A stretch of 64,000 nucleotides of DNA from Pseudomonas sp. EpS/L25 (GCF_001512295.1 NZ_LNUP01000014.1:211857-275856), one strand, 5' to 3'; positions 27,101 through 36,395 are shown, counted from the stretch's first letter. Translations and numbers: made by a program. Notes: a model not told the origin generated them from the sequence alone.

Positions 27101-27219
27101 CACCAAGCATGTCCATAACGGCCCACCTGCTCAATCCCTGAAGCCATGACCTTCTGGTACTCGACAGAACGACCGGGACAACCGTGGCAGGGACGAGGGA
27201 TGGCGTGCGAAATGGACAT
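27100..27219 (-). CDS. 39-residue small ORF, first gene of the SOS operon
   Basis: A short frame starting MSISHAIPRPCHGCPGR with a CxxC pair, followed by a short helix-forming stretch and ending in GRYGHAW. Support comes from position: a perfect AAGGAGG (27228-27234) eight bases upstream, a LexA box 24 bases upstream, and a stop overlapping the next gene in TGATG. It may be a real small protein or a leader that couples translation of the coiled-coil gene. Confidence 0.6.
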   Translation of the reverse strand: MSISHAIPRPCHGCPGRSVEYQKVMASGIEQVGRYGHAW

Positions 27220-27242
27220 GGGGTAAACCTCCTTTCAGGATA

Positions 27243-27258
27243 CTGTATGGATAGACAG
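27243..27258 (-). promoter_or_regulatory. LexA-binding SOS box
   Basis: CTGTATGGATAGACAG is a perfect CTGT-N8-ACAG operator. On the minus strand it lies 24 bases before the 39-codon ORF. A plausible -35 (TTGCTG) lies about 17 bases ahead of a TACTGT -10 that the operator overlaps, so LexA would block the promoter until DNA damage. Confidence 0.85.
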
Positions 27259-27877
27259 TAATAAGCGAAAGGGTTCCCAGCAAGCTTGACACCGACGAAC
27301 GGTAGAAGCGAAACGGCGTCCTAGCGGCGCTACCTGGCTCCGCTTGATTCCGCACCTACAGAAAACCGGTTGAGGTTGAGACCTAACGGGCATCGAATTC
27401 AGACACCCTTAGATCCTACAGGCTGCAGTTCCTAGAGTAGCGGCCTGAAAGAAGACTCCTCACACCGACGTGACTTGAGATTGCAAACCAAGTGGTGGCG
27501 GCCATCAATCCCCAAACGCACGCATAGTCAGTGATCTAGAGCGCGCGACAGGTCAAGGAGGCCTTTGCTTCGGCACACGCCATCAACCACTTAGTCAGGT
27601 TTTCACAACGCCTATCGATTATGTTTAAACGGTCTACCACTTAATTATCGCAATTTATATTTCATGCTGCGCACCTCAGGATCTTTGCATCAAAGCCTTG
27701 AGCTAGACACGAACGAACGTCATGGCCGAAGTATGCCGATTGAAATTTGCCAGACTACTTCCACAAAGAGCGGATAGGTATTGAAACGCGTCCTGCTCAA
27801 GATGCAGGGGAAACGATGTTGCCCATGGCCATCAAAAGGCCATAATCTCGTGTACAACACAGGTAGGAGGAAGGCAC
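27259..27877. other. Intergenic region without a recognisable gene
   Basis: About 620 bases between the SOS promoter and the nucleotidyltransferase gene. The sequence is mixed in composition and only short frames without start signals are visible. An AT-rich patch at about 27600-27665 could hold the promoter of the nucleotidyltransferase gene. Nothing else is supported. Confidence 0.4.
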
Positions 27878-28681
27878 GTGGCTCGCGCGCAAGCTCAGTT
27901 TGAAAGCTTCCATCAGGCAATTCTTTACGGGTATGACCGGAGCGAAGAACTCCGTGACAGACGCGATACGCTGCTTGAAGACCTAAATAAAAACATCAGC
28001 GAGGATGCGCCCCCTTTCACTACCTTTAGCCAAGGTAGCTATGCACTGGACACGGGTATCTATCCCTTGGGCGGTAACCCGGACATGGATATAGGTGTGC
28101 TTTTCGACTGCTCGCCGAGCGACTATCCTGATCCTCTGGTTCTAAAAAAATACGTTCGCGATGCTCTAGAACGGCACAACCGCGTGGCCTTGATTCGCCG
28201 TCCTTGTGTGACTGTCACCTATTACCGGGCCGAGGTTCCCCTCCATCACATAGACCTTGCCGTTTACTGCACGAACGCCATCGGCCAAACGCAGATCGCC
28301 TGGTGTAGAGACACCACGCCGACATCTGATAGGGAATGGAAGCCATCCGAAGCTCAAGAGCTGACAGCGACAATCACCAATCGGTTTTCAGGCAAAGATC
28401 GCGACCAATTTCGCCGGTGTGTACGGGCGCTCAAGCGCTGGCGAGATGCAAAAATCGGCCATAAAAACACGCCAAGCATGGGCCTGACGGTCGCGGCGTA
28501 TAACTGGTTCGTACCTCGCTACGACGGCGTCGATGGCAGGTACATAGACCTGTATGCACTGCGGGACCTAGGGTCTGTACGAAAAATGCCTGCGCTCGGT
28601 GATGCTTCGTTGAAAAAGGCTTCGGAGTGCTCATTTACCACTCGTAAACTCCGCTTCCTCAGCCTTTTTCGCCTCGCCTAA
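27878..28681 (+). pseudogene. CBASS-type CD-NTase (cyclic oligonucleotide synthase), interrupted by a MITE
   Basis: The first 230 residues form a polymerase-beta-fold nucleotidyltransferase like the CD-NTases of anti-phage CBASS systems: FSQGSYALDTGIYP with Gly53-Ser54, the metal-binding pair Asp69/Asp71 in NPDMDIGVLFD, and the third acidic residue Asp126 in HHIDLAVY. The gene begins with GTG behind GGAGGAAGG. At codon 231 the frame enters the MITE and ends after about 37 foreign codons, so the C-terminal part is lost. No effector or accessory gene is adjacent. Probably inactive; an altered short product cannot be excluded. Confidence 0.8.
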
Positions 28682-28710
28682 CCTTCGCTCGGCGACTTTT
28701 CGTACAGAAC
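28572..28710. mobile_element. 139-bp MITE with IS5-like ends and CTAG target duplication
   Basis: The element is bounded by inverted repeats GGTCTGTACGAAAA and (inverted) GTTCTGTACGAAAA and flanked on both sides by CTAG (28568-28571 and 28711-28714), the target type used by IS5-group elements. It has no coding capacity. The middle can fold into an imperfect hairpin (AAAAAGGCTTCGGAG... against ...CCTCAGCCTTTTT). The ends resemble the IS5 transposase remnant at 16169-16182, so a related transposase could have moved it. Confidence 0.85.
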
Positions 28711-28717
28711 CTAGACG

Positions 28718-31237
28718 TCAGGTGTGTTTCTTGCCACTACCCTTTGTCAATGCTTCTTGGTTAAGCGATTCAACCCATGGATCTAACTTAGCGAATAGCT
28801 TGGGATAGCGCCCCTTGAGGTCCTTCTTCACCTCGCCATAGGTGTTGGCCCAGAAACTCGCCAGGTCCTGGGTGACCTGTACCGGACGCCGCGCCGGCGA
28901 GAGCAGGTGCAGCTTGACCGCCAGGCGCCCGCCGGCGATGCGCGGCGTGTCGGCCAGGCCGAACAGCTCCTGCAGCCGTACCGCCAGTACCGGTGGTCGC
29001 TCGCTGTAATCCAGGCGGATGCTGGAACCCGAGGGTACCGTCAGGCTGCACGGCGCCAGCTCGTCCAATTGCCGTGGCAACGGCCAGGGCAGCAGGCCCT
29101 GGAGCATGGCGGCCAGGTCCAGGTTGGCGAAGTGGGCCAGGCGGGTGACGCGATCCAGATAGGGCAGCAGCCAAGCCTCCAGGGTAGCCAGCAGCGCCCT
29201 GTCGCTGACGTCCGGCCAATCGCTCGCGCCGCCCTGCTGCCGGTCGAGTTCGCGCAGCAGGCCGACGCGCGCTTGCCACTGGCGCAGCTCGGGCGTCCAG
29301 GGCAACAACTCCAGGCCTTTGCGGCGCACCAGGTCGAGCAGCGCCCGGCTGCGGGCAGCGGCGTCCAGGTTCTTCAAGGGTTCGCGGCTCAGCACCAGTT
29401 GGCCGATCCGCCGCTGGCGCTCGGCACGCAGCACGCCCTCGCGTTCGTCCCAATCCAGTTCGTCGTGGCGCACGATCTGCTCGGCCAGGGGGCCGTCGAA
29501 CAGCGCCGGGTCCAGTTCGGCGGCCAGGTAGATGCGCTCTTCGCGTTGCCCCTGGCGACTGCCCAGGTCGGCCACCACCAGCCAGGGGGATTTCATCAGC
29601 GCATCCGGCTCGCCAAAACTGGCGGCTCGGCCATTGGCCAGCCGATAGTCCTGGCCGCCCGCCTTGCGCTGCTGGGCGATGCGGTCCGGATAGGCGCAGG
29701 CCAGCAGCGCCCCGGTCCAGCGCGGGTGTTCAGGGTCGGCCACCGGCGCTGCGGGCTGGCCGCGCAACAGGCCGCGGTACTGGCGGACCAGTTGGCGAAT
29801 CCGCGCCACGCCCCCGCGTGGGCCCCGACCTTCGCCGGCCAGCAGCAGCAGGCGGGTATGCAGGTCGGCGCCCTGCCCCGGTGCCAGGTCGCGCTCGCCC
29901 AGCAGCGCAGCGATCTCGCAGGCGCGCTCGGCCAGGCCCCAGTTCTGGCCGCGCAACAATAGATGTGCAAGGCGCGGATGGGCCGGCAGGCCGCTCATGG
30001 CCTGGCCGTGGGGGGTGAGCGCACCCTGTTCGTCCAGCGCACCCAGGCGCAGCAGCAGGTCGCGAGCCTGGGCCAGGGCTGCGGCGGGCGGTGGATCGAG
30101 CCAGGCCAACTCCTCGGCGCTCATGCCCCAGCGCGCCAATTGCAGCGCCAGCCCGGCCAGGTCGGCCTGGAGGATCTCGGCGCTGTCGTAGGCCGGCAAC
30201 TGCCGATGCAGCTCCTCCGACCAGAGTCGATAGCAGACTCCCGGCTCCAACCGTCCCGCACGCCCCTGGCGCTGGGTAGCCGAGGCGCGGGAGATACGCC
30301 GGGTGGTCAAGCGGGTCATGCCGCTGCCGGGATCGAAGGCCGGCACCCGCGCCAGCCCCGCGTCCACCACCACCCGTACGCCTTCGATGGTCAGGCTGGT
30401 CTCGGCGATGTTGGTGGCCAGCACCACCTTGCGGCTGCCGGCCGGTGCCGGCTCGATGGCGGCGCGTTGGGCGGCCAGCTCCAGCTCGCCATGCAGCGGG
30501 CAGAGCAGCACCCCGGCCGGCAGCTGCTCGGCCAGCCGCTCGGCAGTGCGGCGGATTTCCGCCTGACCGGGCAGGAACACCAGCAGGCTACCGGACTCCT
30601 CGTCCAGCGCCTGCAGCACCGTGGCGGCCACCCGCGCCTCCAGGCGCTCATCCTGGCCCAGCGGCCGGCTCCAGCGGGTCGCGACCGGAAACATCCGTCC
30701 TTCGCTACGCACCACCGGTGCTCCATCTAGCAGCGCCGCGAGGCGTTCGCCTTCCAGGGTGGCGGACATCACCAGCACCTTGAGCGGCGTGTCGCGCAGC
30801 AACTCGCGGCCGCTCAGGGTCAGCGCCAGGGCCAGGTCGGCGTCCAGGCTGCGCTCGTGGAATTCGTCGAAGATCACCAGGCCGACGCCGTCCAGCGCCG
30901 GGTCGTCCTGTAGTCGACGGGTGAGAATGCCCTCGGTGACCACCTCGAGGCGGGTACGCGGCCCGACCTTGCTCTCCAGGCGGATGCGATAGCCCACCGT
31001 CTCGCCCACGGCCTCGCCCAGCTCCGCAGCCAGGCGCTCGGCCGCGGCGCGGGCCGCCAACCGGCGCGGCTCCAGCAGCAGGATGCGCTGGCCGGCCAGC
31101 CAGGGTTCCTCCAGCAACGCCAGGGGCACCCGGGTGGTCTTGCCGGCACCGGGCGGCGCTTCCAGCACGCAGTCATCGCGGCTGGCGAGGACCTGGCGCA
31201 GCTCGGGCAGGACAACATCGATGGGCAAGGGCGTCAT
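28718..31237 (-). CDS. hrpB: ATP-dependent helicase HrpB
   Basis: An 839-residue DEAH-box RNA helicase of the HrpB family. Helicase motifs are in order: APPGAGKTTRVPLALL (Walker A), EPRRLAARAAAERLA, IFDEFHERSLDADLAL (DEFH box), VMSATLEGERL, then SLLVFLPGQAEI and QRQGRAGRLEPG (motif VI). The C-terminal HrpB domain ends in a basic tail. Length matches Pseudomonas HrpB. Its stop lies only a few bases from the right end of the MITE, so the accessory block ends exactly where this core gene begins. Confidence 0.96.
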   Translation of the reverse strand: MTPLPIDVVLPELRQVLASRDDCVLEAPPGAGKTTRVPLALLEEPWLAGQRILLLEPRRLAARAAAERLAAELGEAVGETVGYRIRLESKVGPRTRLEVVTEGILTRRLQDDPALDGVGLVIFDEFHERSLDADLALALTLSGRELLRDTPLKVLVMSATLEGERLAALLDGAPVVRSEGRMFPVATRWSRPLGQDERLEARVAATVLQALDEESGSLLVFLPGQAEIRRTAERLAEQLPAGVLLCPLHGELELAAQRAAIEPAPAGSRKVVLATNIAETSLTIEGVRVVVDAGLARVPAFDPGSGMTRLTTRRISRASATQRQGRAGRLEPGVCYRLWSEELHRQLPAYDSAEILQADLAGLALQLARWGMSAEELAWLDPPPAAALAQARDLLLRLGALDEQGALTPHGQAMSGLPAHPRLAHLLLRGQNWGLAERACEIAALLGERDLAPGQGADLHTRLLLLAGEGRGPRGGVARIRQLVRQYRGLLRGQPAAPVADPEHPRWTGALLACAYPDRIAQQRKAGGQDYRLANGRAASFGEPDALMKSPWLVVADLGSRQGQREERIYLAAELDPALFDGPLAEQIVRHDELDWDEREGVLRAERQRRIGQLVLSREPLKNLDAAARSRALLDLVRRKGLELLPWTPELRQWQARVGLLRELDRQQGGASDWPDVSDRALLATLEAWLLPYLDRVTRLAHFANLDLAAMLQGLLPWPLPRQLDELAPCSLTVPSGSSIRLDYSERPPVLAVRLQELFGLADTPRIAGGRLAVKLHLLSPARRPVQVTQDLASFWANTYGEVKKDLKGRYPKLFAKLDPWVESLNQEALTKGSGKKHT

Positions 31238-31339
31238 TTGGCACGGCCGGTGGTCTCAACGGGGCGGGCAGTATAAAGCGTCTCGCCCGCCGTGATTCCG
31301 GCCGCTATAGTGGCGGCCTCATCCACCAGGAGGTTGTCT

Positions 31340-31765
31340 ATGTCGATGCGTACCCGCGCGGTGTGTGGCGTCCTCGCCGCCGCCCTCTTCACCCAACTGA
31401 CCGCCTGCGGCACCCTGTTCTATCCCGAACGCCGCGGCCAGATCACCGGCAGCGGTCGTATCGACCCGGGCATCGTCGCCCTGGATGCCATCGGTCTGCT
31501 GTTCTACATCATCCCGGGCCTGATCGCCTTCGGCGTGGACTTCGCCAGTGGCGCCATCTACCTGCCCGACAACAAGCGTGCCGAAGTGGACCCGGCCGAG
31601 TTGAACAAGGCCGTCAACCCGGACGGCAGCGTCGATCGCGCGCGCCTCAAGGCCATCATCCAGCAGACTACCGGCCGCACCCTGCCGCTGGACGACCCGC
31701 GTCTGCTGCAGCGCAGTGGCAACACCGAACAGCTCGCCAGCCTGGGTCTCGCACCCCGCGCCTGA
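31340..31765 (+). CDS. Predicted lipoprotein (PA3962-like)
   Basis: A 141-residue protein with an N-terminal signal and probable lipobox (QLTACGTLFYPERRGQ), then a hydrophobic segment (ALDAIGLLFYIIPGLIAFGV) and a short soluble C-terminus. It probably sits at the cell envelope. ATG 31340 follows an AGGAGG site at the expected distance; the frame is open further upstream. Its stop overlaps the start of the cation efflux gene by one base (TGATG), so the pair is translationally coupled. Similarity to the P. aeruginosa gene beside hrpB is from memory. Function unknown. Confidence 0.85.
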   Translation: MSMRTRAVCGVLAAALFTQLTACGTLFYPERRGQITGSGRIDPGIVALDAIGLLFYIIPGLIAFGVDFASGAIYLPDNKRAEVDPAELNKAVNPDGSVDRARLKAIIQQTTGRTLPLDDPRLLQRSGNTEQLASLGLAPRA

Positions 31766-32679
31766 TGAGCGACCCCCACCGCACCGAGCGACTGCTGCGT
31801 CGTGCCACCGCCGCCTCGGTCGCGGTGGCGACGACGCTGATCCTGGCCAAAGCCGTCGCCTGGTGGTTCAGCGGCTCGGTCAGCCTGCTCGCCGGCCTGA
31901 CCGATTCGCTGCTCGACGGGCTCGCCTCGGTATTCAACCTGCTGGCGGTGCACTACGCCCTCAAGCCAGCCGATGACGACCATCGCTACGGTCACGGCAA
32001 GGCCGAATCCCTCGCCGGTATCGCCCAGGCGGTCTTCATCGGGATCAGCGCCGTACTCATCGCCTGGCAGGCCATCGGCCGCCTGCAACGACCCGAGCCC
32101 CTGGGTGCCCAGGCGCTAGGCATCGCCGTCACCCTCTTCTCGCTGGCGCTGACCGCCGTCCTGGTGGCTTACCAGCAGCATGTCATCCGCCTCACCCACT
32201 CCACCGTGGTGCGTGCCGATGCCCTGCACTACCGCTCCGACCTGCTGCTCAACCTGGGCATCCTCATCGCCCTGGCGCTGACCGGCTTCGGCTGGTACTG
32301 GCTGGACCCGCTGTTCGGCCTGGCCATCGCCCTGTACATCCTCTGGAGCGCCTATGGCATCGCCCGAGACTCCTTTGGCGTGTTGATGGATCAGGAATTG
32401 CCCACCGACATTAGCGAGCACATGCTCCAGCTGGCTTGCCAGGTGCCCGGCGTGGCGGGTGCCCACGACCTGCGTACCCGCATCTCCGGCAATCACTGGT
32501 TCGTGCAACTGCACCTGGAACTGCCGGGCGAGATCAGCCTGTCCCGCGCCCATGTGCTGTGCGAAGAGGTGGAAGCCGCCATCCACGCCGAATATCCCCA
32601 GGCCGAGGTGCTGGTCCACGCCGATCCGCTGGATGCCCCCGACGTCCCGCACCGCCATCCCCTGCCGCCCGCCAGCTGA
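31765..32679 (+). CDS. Cation diffusion facilitator (FieF-like metal efflux transporter)
   Basis: A 304-residue cation diffusion facilitator with six membrane helices and a cytoplasmic C-terminal metal-sensing domain. The helix II and V metal-site signatures are present: LTDSLLDGLASVFN and RADALHYRSDLLLN, with DDDHRYGHGKAESLA between helices II and III. These proteins export Zn2+, Fe2+ or related divalent ions in exchange for H+. A His/Pro-rich tail (VPHRHPLPP) could bind metal. It begins within the stop of the lipoprotein gene. Confidence 0.93.
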   Translation: MSDPHRTERLLRRATAASVAVATTLILAKAVAWWFSGSVSLLAGLTDSLLDGLASVFNLLAVHYALKPADDDHRYGHGKAESLAGIAQAVFIGISAVLIAWQAIGRLQRPEPLGAQALGIAVTLFSLALTAVLVAYQQHVIRLTHSTVVRADALHYRSDLLLNLGILIALALTGFGWYWLDPLFGLAIALYILWSAYGIARDSFGVLMDQELPTDISEHMLQLACQVPGVAGAHDLRTRISGNHWFVQLHLELPGEISLSRAHVLCEEVEAAIHAEYPQAEVLVHADPLDAPDVPHRHPLPPAS

Positions 32680-32756
32680 GCGGAACCCGGCGCCGCTGCG
32701 CTCTCTCGAATCTCCTGAGCCTGAGAGAGCGCCCCCAAGAGCGCCGGGAGATAACG

Positions 32757-34286
32757 ATGAAAACGCTGCACCCGGTCGCGCGCCTCGCCGACCTGCGCGA
32801 AGACCGCGGTACCAAAGTCGAGATCGAAGACAGCGAAATCCTGCTGCTACGCGTCGGCGACGAGGTCCGTGCCTTCCAGGCCCAGTGCCCCCACGCCGGC
32901 GCCCCCCTGGCAGACGGCGCCGTCTGCCAGGGTCGGCTGGTCTGCCCCTGGCACAAGGCGAGCTTCGCCATCGACGATGGCAGCCTGTGCGAGCCGCCGG
33001 CGCTGGACGCCCTGCAGCGCTATCCGGTGGAAGTCCGCGACGGCGAGGTACGGGTCGGCACCGAGCCGCTGCCGCCGCAGACCCCGGAAGTCCAGCACGG
33101 TGACCGCCTGTTCGTCATCGTCGGCGCGGGCGCTGCGGGTACGGCGGCTGCGGCCGCTCTGCGCGAATTCGGCTTCGGCGGGCGCCTCCTGTTGATCGGC
33201 CGCGAACCCGGCGAGCCCTATGATCGTACCGCGCTCTCCAAATTCGTCCTGCAAGGCGACCAGGCCCCGGAGGAAGCCCCGCCGCTGCGCGAGCCCGACT
33301 TCTTCCGCCAGCAGCGCATCGAGCGCCTGCACGCCGAGGTGGTACGCCTGGACGCCCAAGCTCGCCAGTTGGAACTGGGCAATGGCCAGACCCTGACCTA
33401 TGACGGCTGCGTGCTCGCCACCGGTGGCACCCCCAAGCCGTTGGCCGTACCAGGTGCCGACCTCGAGGGCATTCACCTGCTGCGCACCCGCGCCGATGCC
33501 GCTGCCATCCTGACCGACCTGCCCGACGTGGGCCGCGTGGTGATCGTCGGCGCCAGCTTCATCGGCCTGGAAGCCGCCTCCGCCCTGCGCCAGCAGGGGC
33601 TGGCGGTGGACGTGGTAGCCCCCGCCTCCCTGCCCTTCGTCAAGCAAATGGGCGAGACCCTGGGTCAGCATTTCAAGACCCTGCACGAGGCCAACGGCGT
33701 GACCTTTCATGCACCCAGCGAAGTGGTGGGTTTCGAAGGCGACGATCAGGTTCGCCAGGTCAGACTCAAGGACGGTACCCGCCTACCCGCCGATCTCGTC
33801 CTGATCGGCACCGGCATCGCGCCGGCGACCGGCTTTATCGCCAATCTGCCGCTGGCGGATGACGACAGCGTCCCGGTGGATGCCCAGCTCAAGGCCGCCG
33901 AGGGTCTCTATGCGGCGGGTGACTTGGCCACCTTCCCCTTCGCCGGTCAGCCGACCCGCATCGAACACTGGCGCCTGGCCCAGCAACACGGCCGCCTGGC
34001 GGCGCGCAACCTGCTCGGCCACGCCGAAGGCTACGAGGACGTACCGTTCTTCTGGACGCTGCACCACGGCAAGAGATACGAATACCTGGGCCATCCACGG
34101 CAGTGGGACGACATGCACCTCGACGGCAGCCTGGGCGACCAGACCTTCGTCTCCCTGCTGCTGGCCGAGGATCAGGTGGTCGGCGTCGTGGCCTGCCAGC
34201 GCGAGCGTGCCACCGCCATCCTGGCCCAGCGTCTGCGCCAGCCGCTGGGGCGCGCCGAGGCCCTGGACATCGTCCAGGCCAACTGA
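32757..34286 (+). CDS. Rieske domain-FAD/NAD(P)H oxidoreductase fusion (AIF/ferredoxin-reductase type)
   Basis: A 509-residue fusion. Residues 1-105 form a Rieske [2Fe-2S] domain with both ligand pairs (CPHAG and CPWHKASF). From about residue 120 follows an FAD-dependent pyridine nucleotide-disulfide oxidoreductase: VIVGAGAAGTAAAAALREFG (FAD), VVIVGASFIGLEAASALRQQ (NAD(P)H) and GLYAAGDLATFPF, then a reductase C-terminal domain. The order resembles animal AIFM3 and some dioxygenase reductases. No oxygenase gene is nearby, so the electron acceptor is unknown. ATG 32757 lies seven bases after GGGAG. Confidence 0.9.
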   Translation: MKTLHPVARLADLREDRGTKVEIEDSEILLLRVGDEVRAFQAQCPHAGAPLADGAVCQGRLVCPWHKASFAIDDGSLCEPPALDALQRYPVEVRDGEVRVGTEPLPPQTPEVQHGDRLFVIVGAGAAGTAAAAALREFGFGGRLLLIGREPGEPYDRTALSKFVLQGDQAPEEAPPLREPDFFRQQRIERLHAEVVRLDAQARQLELGNGQTLTYDGCVLATGGTPKPLAVPGADLEGIHLLRTRADAAAILTDLPDVGRVVIVGASFIGLEAASALRQQGLAVDVVAPASLPFVKQMGETLGQHFKTLHEANGVTFHAPSEVVGFEGDDQVRQVRLKDGTRLPADLVLIGTGIAPATGFIANLPLADDDSVPVDAQLKAAEGLYAAGDLATFPFAGQPTRIEHWRLAQQHGRLAARNLLGHAEGYEDVPFFWTLHHGKRYEYLGHPRQWDDMHLDGSLGDQTFVSLLLAEDQVVGVVACQRERATAILAQRLRQPLGRAEALDIVQAN

Positions 34287-34295
34287 GGAACCGCC

Positions 34296-34766
34296 ATGGC
34301 CAAGCCCTATCACGTCGGCCTCATCGCCGACACCCATGGTCTGCTGCGGCCCGAGGCCCTGGCGGCCCTGGCCGGCAGTGACTTCATCCTCCACGCCGGC
34401 GACATCGGCAAGCCCGAGATTCTCGATAGCTTGCGCGAGCTGGCCCCGCTGGCCGTGGTGCGGGGTAACAATGACGATGCGCCCTGGGCCGACGAGATTC
34501 CCGAACGCATCACCCTGACCCTGGCCGACGTTGGCATCCATATGCTGCACATCCTGCCGGAGCTGGACTTGGCGGGCGTGGACGCCCAGGTGCGCGTGGT
34601 CATCAGCGGCCATTCGCACAAGCCGCTGATCGAGGAGCGCGATGGCGTACTCTACGTCAATCCCGGCAGCGCCGGTCCGCGTCGCTTTCGCCTCCCCATC
34701 AGCGTCGGCCGCCTGACCCTGGATGCCGGCCAAGTCCAGGCCGAGATCCTGGAACTCCCCCTCTAA
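34296..34766 (+). CDS. YfcE/MJ0936-type metallophosphodiesterase
   Basis: A 156-residue calcineurin-like phosphoesterase. Metal-binding motifs are clear: LIADTHG, HAGDIGK, VRGNND and the GHSHKPL / NPGSAGPRR pair near the C-terminus. Family enzymes hydrolyse phosphodiesters with Mn2+ or Ni2+; the physiological substrate is not known. It starts nine bases after the Rieske-FAD gene and is followed nine bases later by a flavin reductase gene, so the three form one operon. Confidence 0.92.
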   Translation: MAKPYHVGLIADTHGLLRPEALAALAGSDFILHAGDIGKPEILDSLRELAPLAVVRGNNDDAPWADEIPERITLTLADVGIHMLHILPELDLAGVDAQVRVVISGHSHKPLIEERDGVLYVNPGSAGPRRFRLPISVGRLTLDAGQVQAEILELPL

Positions 34767-34775
34767 GGAATCCCG

Positions 34776-35396
34776 ATGACCATCGACTACCATTTCTACG
34801 AACCCAGCCAGGGCCATGGCCTGCCCCATGACCCCTTCAACGCCATCATCGCCCCACGCCCCATCGGCTGGATTTCCTCTCACAGCGAAACCGGCATCCT
34901 CAATCTGGCGCCCTACAGTTTCTTCAACGCCTTCAACTACAAGCCGCCGCTGATCGGCTTCTCCAGCCAGGGCTACAAGGACAGCGTGGCCAATATCGAG
35001 CGCACCGGCGAATTCGTCTGGAACCTGGCCACCCGCGAACTGGCCGAGGAAATGAACGCCAGCAGCGCCATGGTCGCCCCGGACGTGGACGAATTCGCCC
35101 TGGCCGGTCTGGAGCCTGCCGCTTCGACGGTGGTCAAGGTGCCGCGAGTGGCGCGCGCCCAGGTAGCCTTCGAGTGCAAGCTGAGCCAGATCGTCCGTCT
35201 CAAGACCGCAGCCGGAGATGACCTGGATCAGTGGCTGGTGCTGGGCGAAGTGGTCGCCGCCCATATCGACAAGCGCCTGCTGAAGGACGGCATCTATCAG
35301 ACCGCCGCCGCCCGCCCCATCGTCCGCGGCGGTGGCCCAGCCGACTACTTCGAGATCACCGAGTCCGCGCTGTTTCGGATGCGCCGTCCGGACTGA
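34776..35396 (+). CDS. Flavin reductase-like (FMN-binding split-barrel) protein
   Basis: A 206-residue flavin reductase family protein. The FMN-binding split barrel is seen in NAIIAPRPIGWISSHSETG and NLAPYSFFNAFNYKPPLIGFS, followed by KDSVANIERTGEFVWNLATR. Members bind FMN and use NAD(P)H, or pass reduced flavin to a partner. Last gene of the Rieske-FAD/phosphodiesterase operon; the next hairpin separates it from the convergent GST gene. Substrate not predictable. Confidence 0.9.
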   Translation: MTIDYHFYEPSQGHGLPHDPFNAIIAPRPIGWISSHSETGILNLAPYSFFNAFNYKPPLIGFSSQGYKDSVANIERTGEFVWNLATRELAEEMNASSAMVAPDVDEFALAGLEPAASTVVKVPRVARAQVAFECKLSQIVRLKTAAGDDLDQWLVLGEVVAAHIDKRLLKDGIYQTAAARPIVRGGGPADYFEITESALFRMRRPD

Positions 35397-35417
35397 TCGG
35401 CCAGCCCGGGAAAGCAA

Positions 35418-35439
35418 AACGGCGCCCTAGGGCGCCGTT
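35418..35439. terminator. Terminator between convergent flavin reductase and GST genes
   Basis: AACGGCGCC and GGCGCCGTT pair around CTAG. On the minus strand a T-rich run (TTTTGCTTT) follows, so it is best for the GST operon; it may also slow plus-strand transcription. Confidence 0.75.
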
Positions 35440-35456
35440 CCTGTCACCGCACCGCG

Positions 35457-36395
35457 CTACTCCGCCGCACCGACGCGGAAGTTCAGCCGCGGGAAATGCA
35501 CCTGGATGGCCCCCAGGCGCTCGTCGTGACGGCGGACCACCAGGGACTCGGCGTCGGCATGGACCAGCTCCCCCACCACCGGGTCCACCCCATAATCGGT
35601 CGCGGCCACGCTCACCCGATCACCCCAGGCGAAACCTTCCACCGGAATGGCCTGGTCGCGCGGCAGGGCCACAGGTTCCGCCGCCTCGGCGATGTTCAAG
35701 GCTTCACCGGCATCGAGTTCTTCATAGGTACCATGACCGAACCCCAGTACCCGCGCGAACCAGGCGGCGATCGCAGGACGCTCGTCTACCAGAGGTGCCA
35801 GTTGCGGCGTGCTCTTGAGGAACCAGAAGTTGTGCGCCAAGGCGATATCGGCCACCGACGGCGCACCGAACAGATAGTCGCCCCGACTGCGCTGCAGCTG
35901 GGTCTCCAGACGCGTCAGCAAGGTTGTCAGCTGCTGCCGGGCCTGCTCGGGCGTCAGTCGGCTCAGGCTGCCGCCACTGAACAGTGCCTTGCGGTCATCG
36001 AGGAAGGCCTGAGCGTGCTCCGGTGGCAGACTGGCCAGGCGCGGCCCCATGATCTCCGGTTGGAAGATCAGCGCCACCGCATGCTGGAACACTACCGAAT
36101 CGGCCCAGGCGGCGAAGGCCGCGACGACCGCCTCCTGCCCTTGCGGAAACAACGCCGGCATCGCCTTTTCGGCATCCAGGCGGCGAGCGATCAGCGCGGT
36201 GTCGCAATAGACGTCGGCCCCCACCTGCAGCACCGGCGTCTTGCGATAGCCACCGGTCAGCGCCGTCAATTCGGGCTTGGGCAACATCCGCGGGATGATC
36301 ACCGAGCGCCAGGCGAGGCCTTTAAAGCCCAGCAGCAGGCGCGCCTTCTCGGCGAAGGGCGATTGCCAGTAGTGATGCAGAATCAACTCGGACAT
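35457..36395 (-). CDS. Glutathione S-transferase family protein
   Basis: A 312-residue protein. The N-terminal thioredoxin-like domain ([20 protein letters not shown], with the GSH-binding [22 protein letters not shown] region) is followed by an all-helical GST C domain and about 80 extra residues forming a beta-rich tail. That makes it longer than classical 200-220 residue GSTs. The start overlaps the end of the GIY-YIG gene by 13 bases, so it is translated from the same transcript as that gene and pcs. Substrate unknown. Confidence 0.88.
   Translation of the reverse strand: MSELILHHYWQSPFAEKARLLLGFKGLAWRSVIIPRMLPKPELTALTGGYRKTPVLQVGADVYCDTALIARRLDAEKAMPALFPQGQEAVVAAFAAWADSVVFQHAVALIFQPEIMGPRLASLPPEHAQAFLDDRKALFSGGSLSRLTPEQARQQLTTLLTRLETQLQRSRGDYLFGAPSVADIALAHNFWFLKSTPQLAPLVDERPAIAAWFARVLGFGHGTYEELDAGEALNIAEAAEPVALPRDQAIPVEGFAWGDRVSVAATDYGVDPVVGELVHADAESLVVRRHDERLGAIQVHFPRLNFRVGAAE

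Noticed and set aside
27131-27355. 74-codon minus-strand frame spanning the SOS box
   Set aside because: It starts upstream of the operator with no ribosome binding site and overlaps in another frame the 39-codon ORF that has an ideal one.
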